From Verrucomicrobiales bacterium (GTDB lineage: Bacteria > Verrucomicrobiota > Verrucomicrobiia > Limisphaerales > UBA9464): 42,965 nucleotides of DNA. This document shows positions 33,092 through 42,236 of the stretch, piece by piece; the first letter of the stretch is position 1; each line of letters starts with the position of its first letter. The stretch lies in assembly GCA_027489875.1 (NCBI GenBank), contig JAIXZE010000309.1, positions 1 through 42,965 of the forward strand. Reading direction: 5' to 3'. The notes under the pieces are model-generated. The model worked only from the letters and a program-made list of their open reading frames with translations, ran no database searches and was not told the origin of the DNA. A program made the position numbers and the translations under genes.

Positions 33092-34174
33092 ATGCAGCGG
33101 GTGATCCTCCACCTCGACATGGACGCGTTCTACGCGTCGGTGGAACAACGGGATCGTCCGGACTTGAAGGGGAAGCCGGTGATCGTGGGGGCACCGGGCG
33201 ACCAACGCGGGGTCGTCTGCGCGGCGAGTTACGAGGCGCGGAAGTTCGGCGTGCGATCGGCGATGCCGAGTCGGACCGCAGCGCGGTTATGCCCTGATGG
33301 CGTGTTCCTGCGTCCTCGGATGGACCATTACCGCGACGAGTCGCGGGCCATCATGGCGTTGGTGGGAGAAACGGGGGCGCAGATCCAGCAGGTTTCGGTG
33401 GACGAAGCGTACCTGGACTTCAGCGGGATTTGTGGCGAAGGACCTGGCGGCGCGGATGACGCGCTGGAGCGTGCGATGCCATTGGCGCGCGTGCTTCAGG
33501 AAAGGATCGCCAGCGAGCGGCGGCTGACGGCGAGCATCGGGGTGGCGTCCAACAAACTGCTGGCGAAGCTGGGCAGCGATTTCCGGAAGCCAGCAGGACT
33601 CACCTTGATCCGGGAGTCGGAGAAGGTGGCCTTCCTGCGGCCGTTGCCGGTCCGTGCGCTGCACGGCGTAGGAACGGTGACCGAGAAGGCGTTGGTGGAT
33701 GCGGGGCTCAAGACGGTGGGGGATCTGCAGGATCATCCCGGAGACCTGCGGGCGCTGGTTGGGTCGTGGGGACCGGTGTTGAAGCAGTTCGCCCTCGGCC
33801 AGGACGACCGGCCGTTGGAACTCGGGGATGAGGTCAAGAGCATCAGCGCGGAAAACACCTTTGATCGCGATACGGAGGACCGGGCGATCCTGCGGCAATG
33901 CCTGCGGGAACAGGCGGCGGACATTGCGGGCCGGATGGAGCGTCGCCAACTGACGGCACTCACGGTGCAGGTGAAGGTGCGCTACACGGACTTCACGACG
34001 TTGACGCGGCAGGTCTCGGTGGAGGAACCGGTCAACCAGGCCCGCGACGTTTACCGGCTCGGCTGTTGGCTCCTGGCGCAGCACCGGTTGGTGCATCGGC
34101 CGCTGCGGTTGCTGGGACTGGGTGTGAGCGGACTTCAGGAGTGCCGGGTTCACCAGTTGGTGTTCCGCTGGTGA
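33092..34174 (+). CDS. dinB: DNA polymerase IV (Y-family)
   Basis: A 360-residue translesion DNA polymerase. Catalytic carboxylates: D9 and D11 context in HLDMDAFYASVEQR, and D104-E105 in QVSVDEAYLDFSG. The palm/fingers region has VCAASYEARKFGVRSAMPS and LTASIGVASNKLLAKLGSD (short piece SIGVASNKLLAK). The thumb has HGVGTVTEKALVDAGL. The little-finger domain covers about 240-350 (SISAENTFDRD, LTVQVKVRYTDFTTLTRQ). The C-terminus lacks an obvious clamp-binding QxxLxLF motif in the last residues, ending RVHQLVFRW, where QLVFRW may take that role. The last 143 bp are overlapped in antisense by ribD. No LexA box was identified upstream; the element at 32925-33047 lies there. Confidence 0.95.
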   Translation: MQRVILHLDMDAFYASVEQRDRPDLKGKPVIVGAPGDQRGVVCAASYEARKFGVRSAMPSRTAARLCPDGVFLRPRMDHYRDESRAIMALVGETGAQIQQVSVDEAYLDFSGICGEGPGGADDALERAMPLARVLQERIASERRLTASIGVASNKLLAKLGSDFRKPAGLTLIRESEKVAFLRPLPVRALHGVGTVTEKALVDAGLKTVGDLQDHPGDLRALVGSWGPVLKQFALGQDDRPLELGDEVKSISAENTFDRDTEDRAILRQCLREQAADIAGRMERRQLTALTVQVKVRYTDFTTLTRQVSVEEPVNQARDVYRLGCWLLAQHRLVHRPLRLLGLGVSGLQECRVHQLVFRW

Positions 34175-35309
34175 ACTTCAGATCGGCCTCGACGAGCAGG
34201 TCGGGCCCGATGCGTCGGTGCCGCAGGTTGGCAAGCACCGGGGCGGTGGCGAGGGATTGGAAGCCGTCGCCGGCGATGCCGCGCGGGGCGTCCGCGCCGC
34301 CAAAGACTTTTGGTGCGTAGAAGAATGCCGTGCGATGGGCGAGGCCATCGCGGAGGAAGGAGGCATGCACTTCGCCGCCGCCTTCGACGAGGAGGCTGGT
34401 GATCGGGAACCGGCCGAGTTCGGCGAGCAGCCAGCGGAGATCGATCCGTCCACCGGCGAGGGGCGCGGTCCAGACGGTGACGCGTTCGCGCAGGGCAGCG
34501 ACCCGGTCCGAGGGCACCTCCGGACCGGTAACGACGATTGTCTGTTGGGCGAAGGCGTCGGAAACCACGCGACTGTCGAGTGGCGTGCGCGCGTGGGTGT
34601 CGAGGAGGACGCGGACCGGGGATCGTTCCCGGCGACCCTGGCGGATGGTGAGGGATGGGTTGTCCGCAAGGACGGTCTGGATGCCGACGAGGATGGCGTC
34701 GTGGGCGGCCCGCAGTTGCATGACGCGGGTTCGGGCGGCGGGGCCGGTGATCCAACGGGATTCGCCGGTGCGGGTGGCGATCTTGCCGTCGAGGGTGAAG
34801 GCGGCCTTGAGGGTGACGCTGGGGGTGCGGTGCAGGATCCAGTGGTTGAATCCGAAATTCAGCTGTGTGGCCTGGCTCGCGAGCAGGCCGGCTTCGACCT
34901 GGATGCCGGCGTTGCGCAGGATATCGAAGCCATGCCCGGCATGGGCCGGGTTGGGATCGGTGGCGGCGACCACCACGCGGGAAATGCCGGCGGCGATGAG
35001 GGCGTCCGTACAGGGCGGAGTGCGGCCGTGGGTGCAGCAGGGTTCGAGGGTGACGTAAGCCGTGGCACCGCGGGTGGTGTGGCCCTTCCGGGCGGCGTCG
35101 CGGAGGGCCTCAATCTCGGCGTGGGGCTGGCCGGCCTTGTGATGCCAGCCTTCGCCAAGCACTTCTCCATCGCGCACGAGGACCGCGCCCACCATCGGGT
35201 TGGGACGCGTCTGGCCGAGGGCGCGCCGGGCCAAGGCCAGGGCCCGGCGCATGTGGTGGGTGTCGGCGGTGGAGAAACGGGCCGGGGCACCGTCGGCGGA
35301 GCGGGGCAT
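34032..35309 (-). CDS. ribD: Bifunctional riboflavin deaminase/reductase RibD
   Basis: A 425-residue bifunctional enzyme of riboflavin synthesis. Residues about 17-160 are the deaminase: zinc ligands H63 (QPHAEIEAL, with proton shuttle E65), C91 and C100 (LEPCCTHGRTPPC). Residues about 165-378 are the reductase (VTLKAAFTLDGKIATRTGES, WITGPAARTRVMQLRAAHDAILVG, LVEGGGEVHASFL; short motif EGGGEVHASFL). The usual family end is at about residue 378 (LLVEADLKF). The last 47 residues (Ala/Pro/Gly/Arg-rich, ending AGKRRGPG) are encoded opposite the 3' end of dinB and look like run-on from loss of the original stop codon. It follows the exported-protein gene by six bases. Confidence 0.94.
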   Translation of the reverse strand: MPRSADGAPARFSTADTHHMRRALALARRALGQTRPNPMVGAVLVRDGEVLGEGWHHKAGQPHAEIEALRDAARKGHTTRGATAYVTLEPCCTHGRTPPCTDALIAAGISRVVVAATDPNPAHAGHGFDILRNAGIQVEAGLLASQATQLNFGFNHWILHRTPSVTLKAAFTLDGKIATRTGESRWITGPAARTRVMQLRAAHDAILVGIQTVLADNPSLTIRQGRRERSPVRVLLDTHARTPLDSRVVSDAFAQQTIVVTGPEVPSDRVAALRERVTVWTAPLAGGRIDLRWLLAELGRFPITSLLVEGGGEVHASFLRDGLAHRTAFFYAPKVFGGADAPRGIAGDGFQSLATAPVLANLRHRRIGPDLLVEADLKFTSGTPTGEPGTPEVRSHPVPATAAADAPTGAAPGANSRAGKRRGPG

Positions 35310-35315
35310 GTGGGG

Positions 35316-36512
35316 TTACTCGAAGGCGATCTGGACGTTGTTTCCAACGAGGGTGACCGACTTGAGGGTCCGTTGGGTGGCGTCCTGGATCCGGTAGAAG
35401 CGCTGGTCGCCGACAACGGGGGCGGTGAAGCGTCGGGAAGTGGCATCGAGGACGGCGTTGGCCTCCGGTTGGAACGCGGCTTGAAGGTTGGGAGAGGCCA
35501 AGAGCGTGGCGGTGACCGCGGCGGGCGTGCCGAAGTTCCACGTGAACGTCTGTTCGCCGAGTTCGTCGCGGACGCGGAGGGTCGCTTGGTGGGGTTGGGT
35601 CGGATCCAGCGGGGTGGTCGGGGTGTGTCCGACCGTCACGATGGAATCGAACTCGGTGACGTCATGGGTGACGGTCTGGCCATCGATGGTCAGGCGGATG
35701 GAATCAGTCTGCAGGGTGGTTTCGACCTGGGCGAGACGGACGAGGATGGAGGCGACGGGTTCGGTGGGGATTTCACCGACGGCGGGCACGGCATCCATGA
35801 AGGTGGATCGGACCTGAGCGGGCGTGCTGGCGACGTAGTTGTCGAATCGGGTGTCGACGCCGTGGGTGACGTTGATGGCGAAGACGAAGACGCCGGAGCG
35901 GCCGGAAGCATGGGTGTCGTCGGTGCCGAAGAGGGAATGAATGGGCAGGGTGCTGTTGGTGGCGGAGTAGAGGCGACCGAGGAACTGGTTGCCGGTGGCG
36001 GTGAAGACCATGCGGTAGCGATGGTCGGGATTCAGGGGGCGGCGGGATTCGTTGACGACGCGGGAGGCGGCTTCGTTGAGCACCATGTTGATCTGATGGA
36101 AGCCGGAAACGACGTTGTAGTTGTAGGTGTACCCGGTGGTGGTCCCCAGACCGAGATCCGAGGCCCGGGCGAAGACGCCGACGGACTGGGTCAGTGCCGT
36201 GTTCCAGCCGAAGATGTCCACCTCGACCTGGGCGCGGTTGAAATTGGCATTGGGAAAGAGGCTGCCGATGCGGGCGGGCCCGAGGAAATCGGGGTTGGGA
36301 CTCGCGGGGGCGGTGAGGCGGTAACTGCCGTTGACGATGGCGTGGGTGCCACCGGCACCGAAGGGGGCGAGCGGGGTGTAACGGGTCCAACCCGTGTCGT
36401 TGCCGTCGCTGAAGTCGTCGGATTGCGCGAGCGCCGGGGAGACCAGGGCAGACTGAGCGAGGCAGAGGGCGGCGACGAAGCCGGCACGGGAGGGGGTGGG
36501 GTGCGGATTCAT
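35316..36512 (-). CDS. Exported beta-rich protein of unknown function
   Basis: A 398-residue exported protein: signal peptide 1-29 (FVAALCLAQSALVSPALAQ). The first 200 residues look like a concanavalin/LamG-like beta-sandwich (DDFSDGNDTGWTRY, GSYRLTAPASPNPDFLG, YTYNYNVVSGFHQINMVLNE, RYRMVFTATGNQFLGRLY), typical of glycan- or matrix-binding modules. A middle part resembles an Ig-like/chitobiase-type segment (PTEPVASILVRLAQVETTL, SIRLTIDGQTVTHDVTEF). The C-terminus (QRFYRIQDATQRTLKSV) has the FYRI-type ending common in exported proteins here. No catalytic residues are recognised. ribD starts six bases after its stop, so both may be on one transcript, without an obvious functional link. Confidence 0.72.
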   Translation of the reverse strand: MNPHPTPSRAGFVAALCLAQSALVSPALAQSDDFSDGNDTGWTRYTPLAPFGAGGTHAIVNGSYRLTAPASPNPDFLGPARIGSLFPNANFNRAQVEVDIFGWNTALTQSVGVFARASDLGLGTTTGYTYNYNVVSGFHQINMVLNEAASRVVNESRRPLNPDHRYRMVFTATGNQFLGRLYSATNSTLPIHSLFGTDDTHASGRSGVFVFAINVTHGVDTRFDNYVASTPAQVRSTFMDAVPAVGEIPTEPVASILVRLAQVETTLQTDSIRLTIDGQTVTHDVTEFDSIVTVGHTPTTPLDPTQPHQATLRVRDELGEQTFTWNFGTPAAVTATLLASPNLQAAFQPEANAVLDATSRRFTAPVVGDQRFYRIQDATQRTLKSVTLVGNNVQIAFE

Positions 36513-36695
36513 GAGCGGGGTGGATTGACCGAGATGTGTTGGGAACCATGGCGGCAGGTGGGCTCATCTGCAATTCCCGAGGGGCGTGGGAGGAACTGGA
36601 AACTTGCCCTTGGGCTGGGGGGGCACTAGACCATGGGTTGGCACCCGGGGGCGGCGAGCGCGTCCGGAAGCCAGGATTCAACTTTTCAGTAAACC

Positions 36696-38051
<1,356 letters not shown>

Positions 38052-38074
38052 TCGGCGCTGGTTCCTCGGAATGA

Positions 38075-38116
38075 AAAAGGCCGGGCACGTCCTCCAGACG
38101 CGCCCGGCCTTTTGTT
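38075..38116 (+). terminator. Rho-independent terminator of icd
   Basis: A 12-bp perfect stem (AAAAGGCCGGGC at 38075-38086, GCCCGGCCTTTT at 38102-38113) with a 15-nt loop, followed by GTTTT on the plus strand. It begins 24 bp after the icd stop. The A-rich left side also allows a weak terminator function for minus-strand transcripts. Confidence 0.9.
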
Positions 38117-38129
38117 TTGGAATGCGCTC

Positions 38130-38440
38130 TCAGCGCGACCGGAGCCGTCAGGGGTGTCGTGCTCGTGCCCCGAAGGGGCAACCGGTGAAAGCCCGGGGTG
38201 GAACCCCGGGACCACGCCGCACAACGTCCTTTGTGCCCTGAAGGGGCACACGGAACAGGGTGGGTGGGTCACCGTTCGCCCCGTTGGGGCGAGGTGTCGT
38301 GGGGTGGGGTGACCCAGGGTTCCGCTCCGCTCCACCCTGGGCTTTCGCCGTGCGCCGCGTTGCGGCGAGGGCGGGCGTGGGATGCACGTCCGGGGGATGT
38401 GTGCCCTACATCCCCGACCATGGACTCCAGTCGCCGGAGC
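38130..38440. repeat. Cluster of short palindromic repeats
   Basis: A gene-free stretch with a run of hairpins: TGCCCC-GAA-GGGGCA at 38166-38180, CCCGGGGT-GGA-ACCCCGGG at 38192-38210, GTGCCC...GGGCAC at 38233-38249, CGCCCC-GTT-GGGGCG at 38277-38291. Words such as GGAACCCCGGG and CCACGCCGC recur. Reading frames across it are artefacts of the repeats. The remainder of 38052-38712 (about 38441-38712) shows no recognisable feature; an open frame there runs into the tRNA. Confidence 0.7.
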
Positions 38441-38712
38441 CCGCCGTGACCGCAATCATCCAGAACCTGACAAGCGGGCTCAGACTTCCCGCTTTGGCAG
38501 AATGGAACTGTTGCGGCGAGGGAGAAGAGTCTTGCTCACGGTCAGCCGGGACTTGGAAGCGGAGTTCCGTGTGCGCTCGCTTCAGACTGGATCTGTCGCG
38601 GATATCACGGGTGCCACCACGTCAGAGGACTCCGTGCACCGGTTAGGAAAATTGGCGAAAGCCGAGGGGAAGAAAACCCGTCTGTGGGGCTTCGGCGAAG
38701 GTTGCCGAAGGT

Positions 38713-38787
38713 TGGCTCCAGAGGTAGGGCTCGAACCTACAACCACACGGTTAACAGCCGCGTGCTCTACCATTGAGCTACTCTGGA
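38713..38787 (-). tRNA. tRNA-Asn (anticodon GTT)
   Basis: A 75-nt cloverleaf on the minus strand: acceptor stem TCCAGAG/CTCTGGA, D arm GCTC-AATGGTA-GAGC, anticodon stem CGCGG/CCGTG with loop CTGTTAA giving anticodon GTT (Asn), a 5-nt variable loop, T arm GTAGG-TTCGAGC-CCTAC, discriminator G and an encoded CCA. All stems pair apart from one G-U in the anticodon stem. Confidence 0.97.
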
Positions 38788-38885
38788 TCCGTAACGGGCG
38801 CGCAAATTAGTGTGGGACCTTCCAATGCGTCAAACCGTTTTCAGAAGATTTTTAAACGGACGTTATTTCGGGCCTGCACATCCCG

Positions 38886-38975
38886 ACATCGCCCCCGCGC
38901 GGATGGTATCGGGGCGTTGATGTCCTCATCGCCCGCAGAAGCCTTCGGGGAAGGCGACGGGGACGTTGCTTCCCG
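38886..38975 (+). repeat. Palindromic element (family A), decayed copy 8
   Basis: Degenerate copy: ACATCGCCCCCGCGCGGATG, then ATGTCCTCATCGCC, a changed spacer (CGCAGAAGCCTTCGGGG) and GGCGACGGGGACGTTGC. Outer arms are mostly lost. It lies between the tRNA gene and the dikinase gene. Confidence 0.55.
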
Positions 38976-39059
38976 TTTGTTCCGGAGCCGTGGATGGATT
39001 GGCCTGTTTCGGGATTTCGGGCGGACGTCCGGTCAGGCAGGGTGCGGCCATAGGAGACC

Positions 39060-42000
39060 ATGGTGATGTTGCGACGATGTGGATTTGCCCTGTGGATGGC
39101 GTGGTTGGTGGGGGTAGGCATGCACGCTGCCGTGCTGGAGTTGCCCGTGCGGCGCACCGACGGGTGGATCACGTTCCGGGGAGACGGAGCCACCAATCAG
39201 GTCCACACGCTGGAACGTTCCACCAACCTCACGGACTGGGCCACCGCCGCGGTGTTGCACCACGCGGACTGGGCGTTCACGGACACGGGTGTGGGGGAAC
39301 TGCGCGATCACGGGTTCCTGCGGCTTCGGTCCCGGGCGATCGGGAGTGCCGATGACGGGCGCAATCACCTGCGGCTTCCGCTCGATCCGTTCACGAATGC
39401 GGACCCGGATCCGTTCTCGTTCACCCCGGCGATCCGGTGGGTGAAGTTTGCGATCGTGCTGTCGGAGCCGGATCGCGTGTGGTTCCAGGACAGCCGGCGG
39501 CGGATGTTCCATCATGACTGGGCGCAGTTGCGTGTGCCGGTGTTCCGGGGAACGACCCGGGCGCAGTTCGACGCGATGACCCTGAACGCCTCGAACCGTG
39601 TGGCCATCCTGGGCGCGGTGCTCGTGCCTCCGGGAACCTCGACGCCCGAGTACGGAATCCAATTGGTGGGTCGCGATCCGTTCGGTCGGGAAGAACTCGT
39701 CTCCATCCTGCGTCGTGTGATGGCGGCGGTGCAGGCTCCGGCGGGGTGGCAGGCGTTCTATGTCCCGACGGCGGAGCAGTCGACCATGGTGGCCCGGGAA
39801 CGCGCATGGCTCGAAGGGCAGGGCGTGGCGGTGACGGGGGCGGAGCGGTGGCAGCAGGGGGATGCGGTCTACAGCCCGGGGTGGGCGGTGGGCCGGTTGG
39901 TGTCCTTGCCATCGACGGGTATTGCGGCGGCGTACGCGTCCGGTGCGTTGCGTCCGTCCGACATCCTTCTGACGGATGTCGTGCCGGCGGAGGTGCCGTT
40001 CGTGGCAGGGATCGTGACGTTGACCCCGGCGACCCCGAATTCCCACGTTGCGATCCTCGCCCGGACGTATGGCGTCCCGTTCGGTTGGCCATCGGACGCT
40101 GGGTTGCGTGCGGTGTTGCCGGGGTGGTCGGGGCGCGAGGTGGCGGTGCGGGCGGAAGACTGGCGCGGCCGCGTGGAGGTGGTGGATCTGACCGGGGAGG
40201 TGGATGCGTCGTTGCGGGATGCGATCGCGGCGCGCAAGAGCGTGAAGCCGCTCCAGCTCACGCCGAAGGCACGGTTGGGTGCCTATTCGACGAACACGAC
40301 GAACCTCAAGCCCGCCGATGTGAAGTGGGTGGGCGGGAAGGCGGCGAACTTCGGCGTGTTGCGTCGGGTGTTGCCCACGAATTCGCCCGTGGCCATCGCG
40401 CTGACCTTTGACCTCTGGGACGACTTCATGGACCAGCCGGTCGCCGGGGGGCGGACGTTGCGGGAAGAGATCGCCCAGAGGCTCGGTGCCGTCACGTATC
40501 CGCCCGCGGACGTGGCCGCCGTGACAACACAATTGGCGGCGGTCCGCGACCTGATCCGCAGGACGGCGCGGTTCAGTCCGGCGCAGCAGGCGGGCATCGT
40601 GGCCTTGCTCCAGGCGAGTGGGGTTCCAACAGACCGGAAGATCCGGTTCCGGAGTTCGACCAACGTGGAGGACACGGAACAGTTCACGGGCGCGGGATTG
40701 TACGACAGCTACAGCGGTTGCCTCACGGACGATCTCGACGGTGACACCGCGGGGCCGTCCGCGTGCGATCCCCTGGAGCGTGAGGAGCGCGGTGTCTTCC
40801 GTGCGATCCAGCGGGTCTACGCGAGCTTCTATAATGACAACGCCTTCCTCGAACGTCGGCGATTGGGCGTTGATGAATCGAAGGTCGGCATGGCCGTGCT
40901 GGTCCACGAATCGTTTCCCGATGCTGATGAACTGGCCAACGGTGTGACGACGTTGAACTGGAACGCCGGCTTCGGAGGTTCCCCCTCGTCCGACTGGCGG
41001 ATGGTGACGCAGGTCGGGGCGGAATCCGTGACCAACCCGGACAGCACCGCACGTCCCGAGGTCGTGGAAGGGTATCGGTTTGGGACCTTCTATTCATCCG
41101 CATTGCGGGAAGGTTCCACACGCGTGCCGATGGGAGCGACGATCCTGAAGTGGGAGTCGGAGTACGACACGTTCGGACGCCTGTTCAATCGCGTGGCCGA
41201 TGCCTACGCGCCGCTGTCGGGCGGGAAGACGTCGTTCGCGTTGGACTTCGAGTTCAAGAAGTCGCAGGCGCGCGGGTGGCAGGTGAAGCAGGTACGGCCG
41301 TTGCCGAAGGCGGCGACGGGCGGAAGCGTGACGCCCATCCTGCTCAACGCGCCGGTCGACCTGTGTGTCGCGCAGGCGGAATTCGGGAATGTTTTCGCGA
41401 TGCACCGGATGAAGGCCCGGTGGTCGGTGTCATTGCATTCGACGGTGCTCACCACTGGACGTCTCCAGAACACGCTGTTGCGGTCGGCGGAGGTGGTGGA
41501 GGACCGGCCGATGGATCCCGTGCGCTGGACGAATGGACCCGCTTCGTGGCCTGGAATGGGATTCCGTCGGACGGCCGAGGGAACGCATGACTGGTTCGAG
41601 ATCGGCAGTGGTGCGACGCGCCGGCGGTGGACGCTGGAGATGGTCGTGCCCACGACGATGACCGCGAGCCAGATTCCGGTGTTGTTCACCGGGGAACTGA
41701 CCTTCCGCGCCATTGCCAATTACGGCACGCCCCAGCCCATCGTCGATTGGAACGGCGAGGGGACGACCACGGAGGATGTCGTCCACCTGGTGCCGTGCCC
41801 GGTGGTCACCCCGGAGAGTCTCCTGCAGGAACGCCGGATGGGCATGGGCCTGGGTACGATGGCCGTCGCGCGCTTCTACTGGCCGGATCCGCCGCGTGGG
41901 GTGGTCGCGGGTTATACCGCACCGTGCATCGGGTGGGTTGGGACCACGATCACCGGTCTCACGACGGAACCATTGGAACTGCGCGCCGACGCGGCGCAGA

Positions 42001-42191
42001 CGTACCACCCGTTCCATCACAACTTCTCCGAGGAATACCTCTTCGAGCCCGCGGCGGATCCGGCGGTGAACGCCACCCAGCGGGCCGAACTCGCGGCACG
42101 CAACATCCGGATGATCCACCTCGACTGGAACCATCAGAGCGCCGAGGTGCGTGTGATCGGCCTGGACGGAAAGCTGCGACGCGGGTTGTGA
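39060..42191 (+). CDS. Exported dikinase-like protein (phosphohistidine plus ATP-grasp)
   Basis: A 1043-residue protein with a signal peptide (residues 1-24; RRCGFALWMAWLVGVGMHAA), so it is exported. Residues about 47-93 form a small STNLTDW-type module. The phosphohistidine (swivelling) domain lies at about 262-380 with the likely catalytic H329 in TPNSHVAILARTYGVPFGW. The ATP-grasp PPDK_N-type domain follows (about 417-750): VGGKAANFGVLRRVLP, IALTFDLWDDF, RFRSSTNVEDTEQFTGAGLY (530-548), AIQRVYASFYN, MAVLVHES and WQVKQVRPLP. The last 290 residues are of unknown fold. This order, His domain before ATP-grasp, is that of plant glucan water dikinases; PEP synthase and PPDK have the reverse, plus a TIM barrel that is missing here. 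GGAG precedes ATG 39060. Phosphoryl transfer to a glycan is inference. Confidence 0.82.
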   Translation: MVMLRRCGFALWMAWLVGVGMHAAVLELPVRRTDGWITFRGDGATNQVHTLERSTNLTDWATAAVLHHADWAFTDTGVGELRDHGFLRLRSRAIGSADDGRNHLRLPLDPFTNADPDPFSFTPAIRWVKFAIVLSEPDRVWFQDSRRRMFHHDWAQLRVPVFRGTTRAQFDAMTLNASNRVAILGAVLVPPGTSTPEYGIQLVGRDPFGREELVSILRRVMAAVQAPAGWQAFYVPTAEQSTMVARERAWLEGQGVAVTGAERWQQGDAVYSPGWAVGRLVSLPSTGIAAAYASGALRPSDILLTDVVPAEVPFVAGIVTLTPATPNSHVAILARTYGVPFGWPSDAGLRAVLPGWSGREVAVRAEDWRGRVEVVDLTGEVDASLRDAIAARKSVKPLQLTPKARLGAYSTNTTNLKPADVKWVGGKAANFGVLRRVLPTNSPVAIALTFDLWDDFMDQPVAGGRTLREEIAQRLGAVTYPPADVAAVTTQLAAVRDLIRRTARFSPAQQAGIVALLQASGVPTDRKIRFRSSTNVEDTEQFTGAGLYDSYSGCLTDDLDGDTAGPSACDPLEREERGVFRAIQRVYASFYNDNAFLERRRLGVDESKVGMAVLVHESFPDADELANGVTTLNWNAGFGGSPSSDWRMVTQVGAESVTNPDSTARPEVVEGYRFGTFYSSALREGSTRVPMGATILKWESEYDTFGRLFNRVADAYAPLSGGKTSFALDFEFKKSQARGWQVKQVRPLPKAATGGSVTPILLNAPVDLCVAQAEFGNVFAMHRMKARWSVSLHSTVLTTGRLQNTLLRSAEVVEDRPMDPVRWTNGPASWPGMGFRRTAEGTHDWFEIGSGATRRRWTLEMVVPTTMTASQIPVLFTGELTFRAIANYGTPQPIVDWNGEGTTTEDVVHLVPCPVVTPESLLQERRMGMGLGTMAVARFYWPDPPRGVVAGYTAPCIGWVGTTITGLTTEPLELRADAAQTYHPFHHNFSEEYLFEPAADPAVNATQRAELAARNIRMIHLDWNHQSAEVRVIGLDGKLRRGL

Positions 42192-42236
42192 GCCTCGGGA
42201 TTGGGGGAAGGGAGGCTCGTGGTCCTGCGGAGTCGG

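Noticed and set aside
34218..36629. An 803-residue open frame on the plus strand
   Set aside because: Antisense to ribD and the exported-protein gene; composition is Gly/Val/Asp/Glu-rich without motifs.
38382..38810. A 142-residue open frame ending across the tRNA
   Set aside because: Its C-terminal part is translation of the tRNA-Asn gene; the rest has no recognisable motif.
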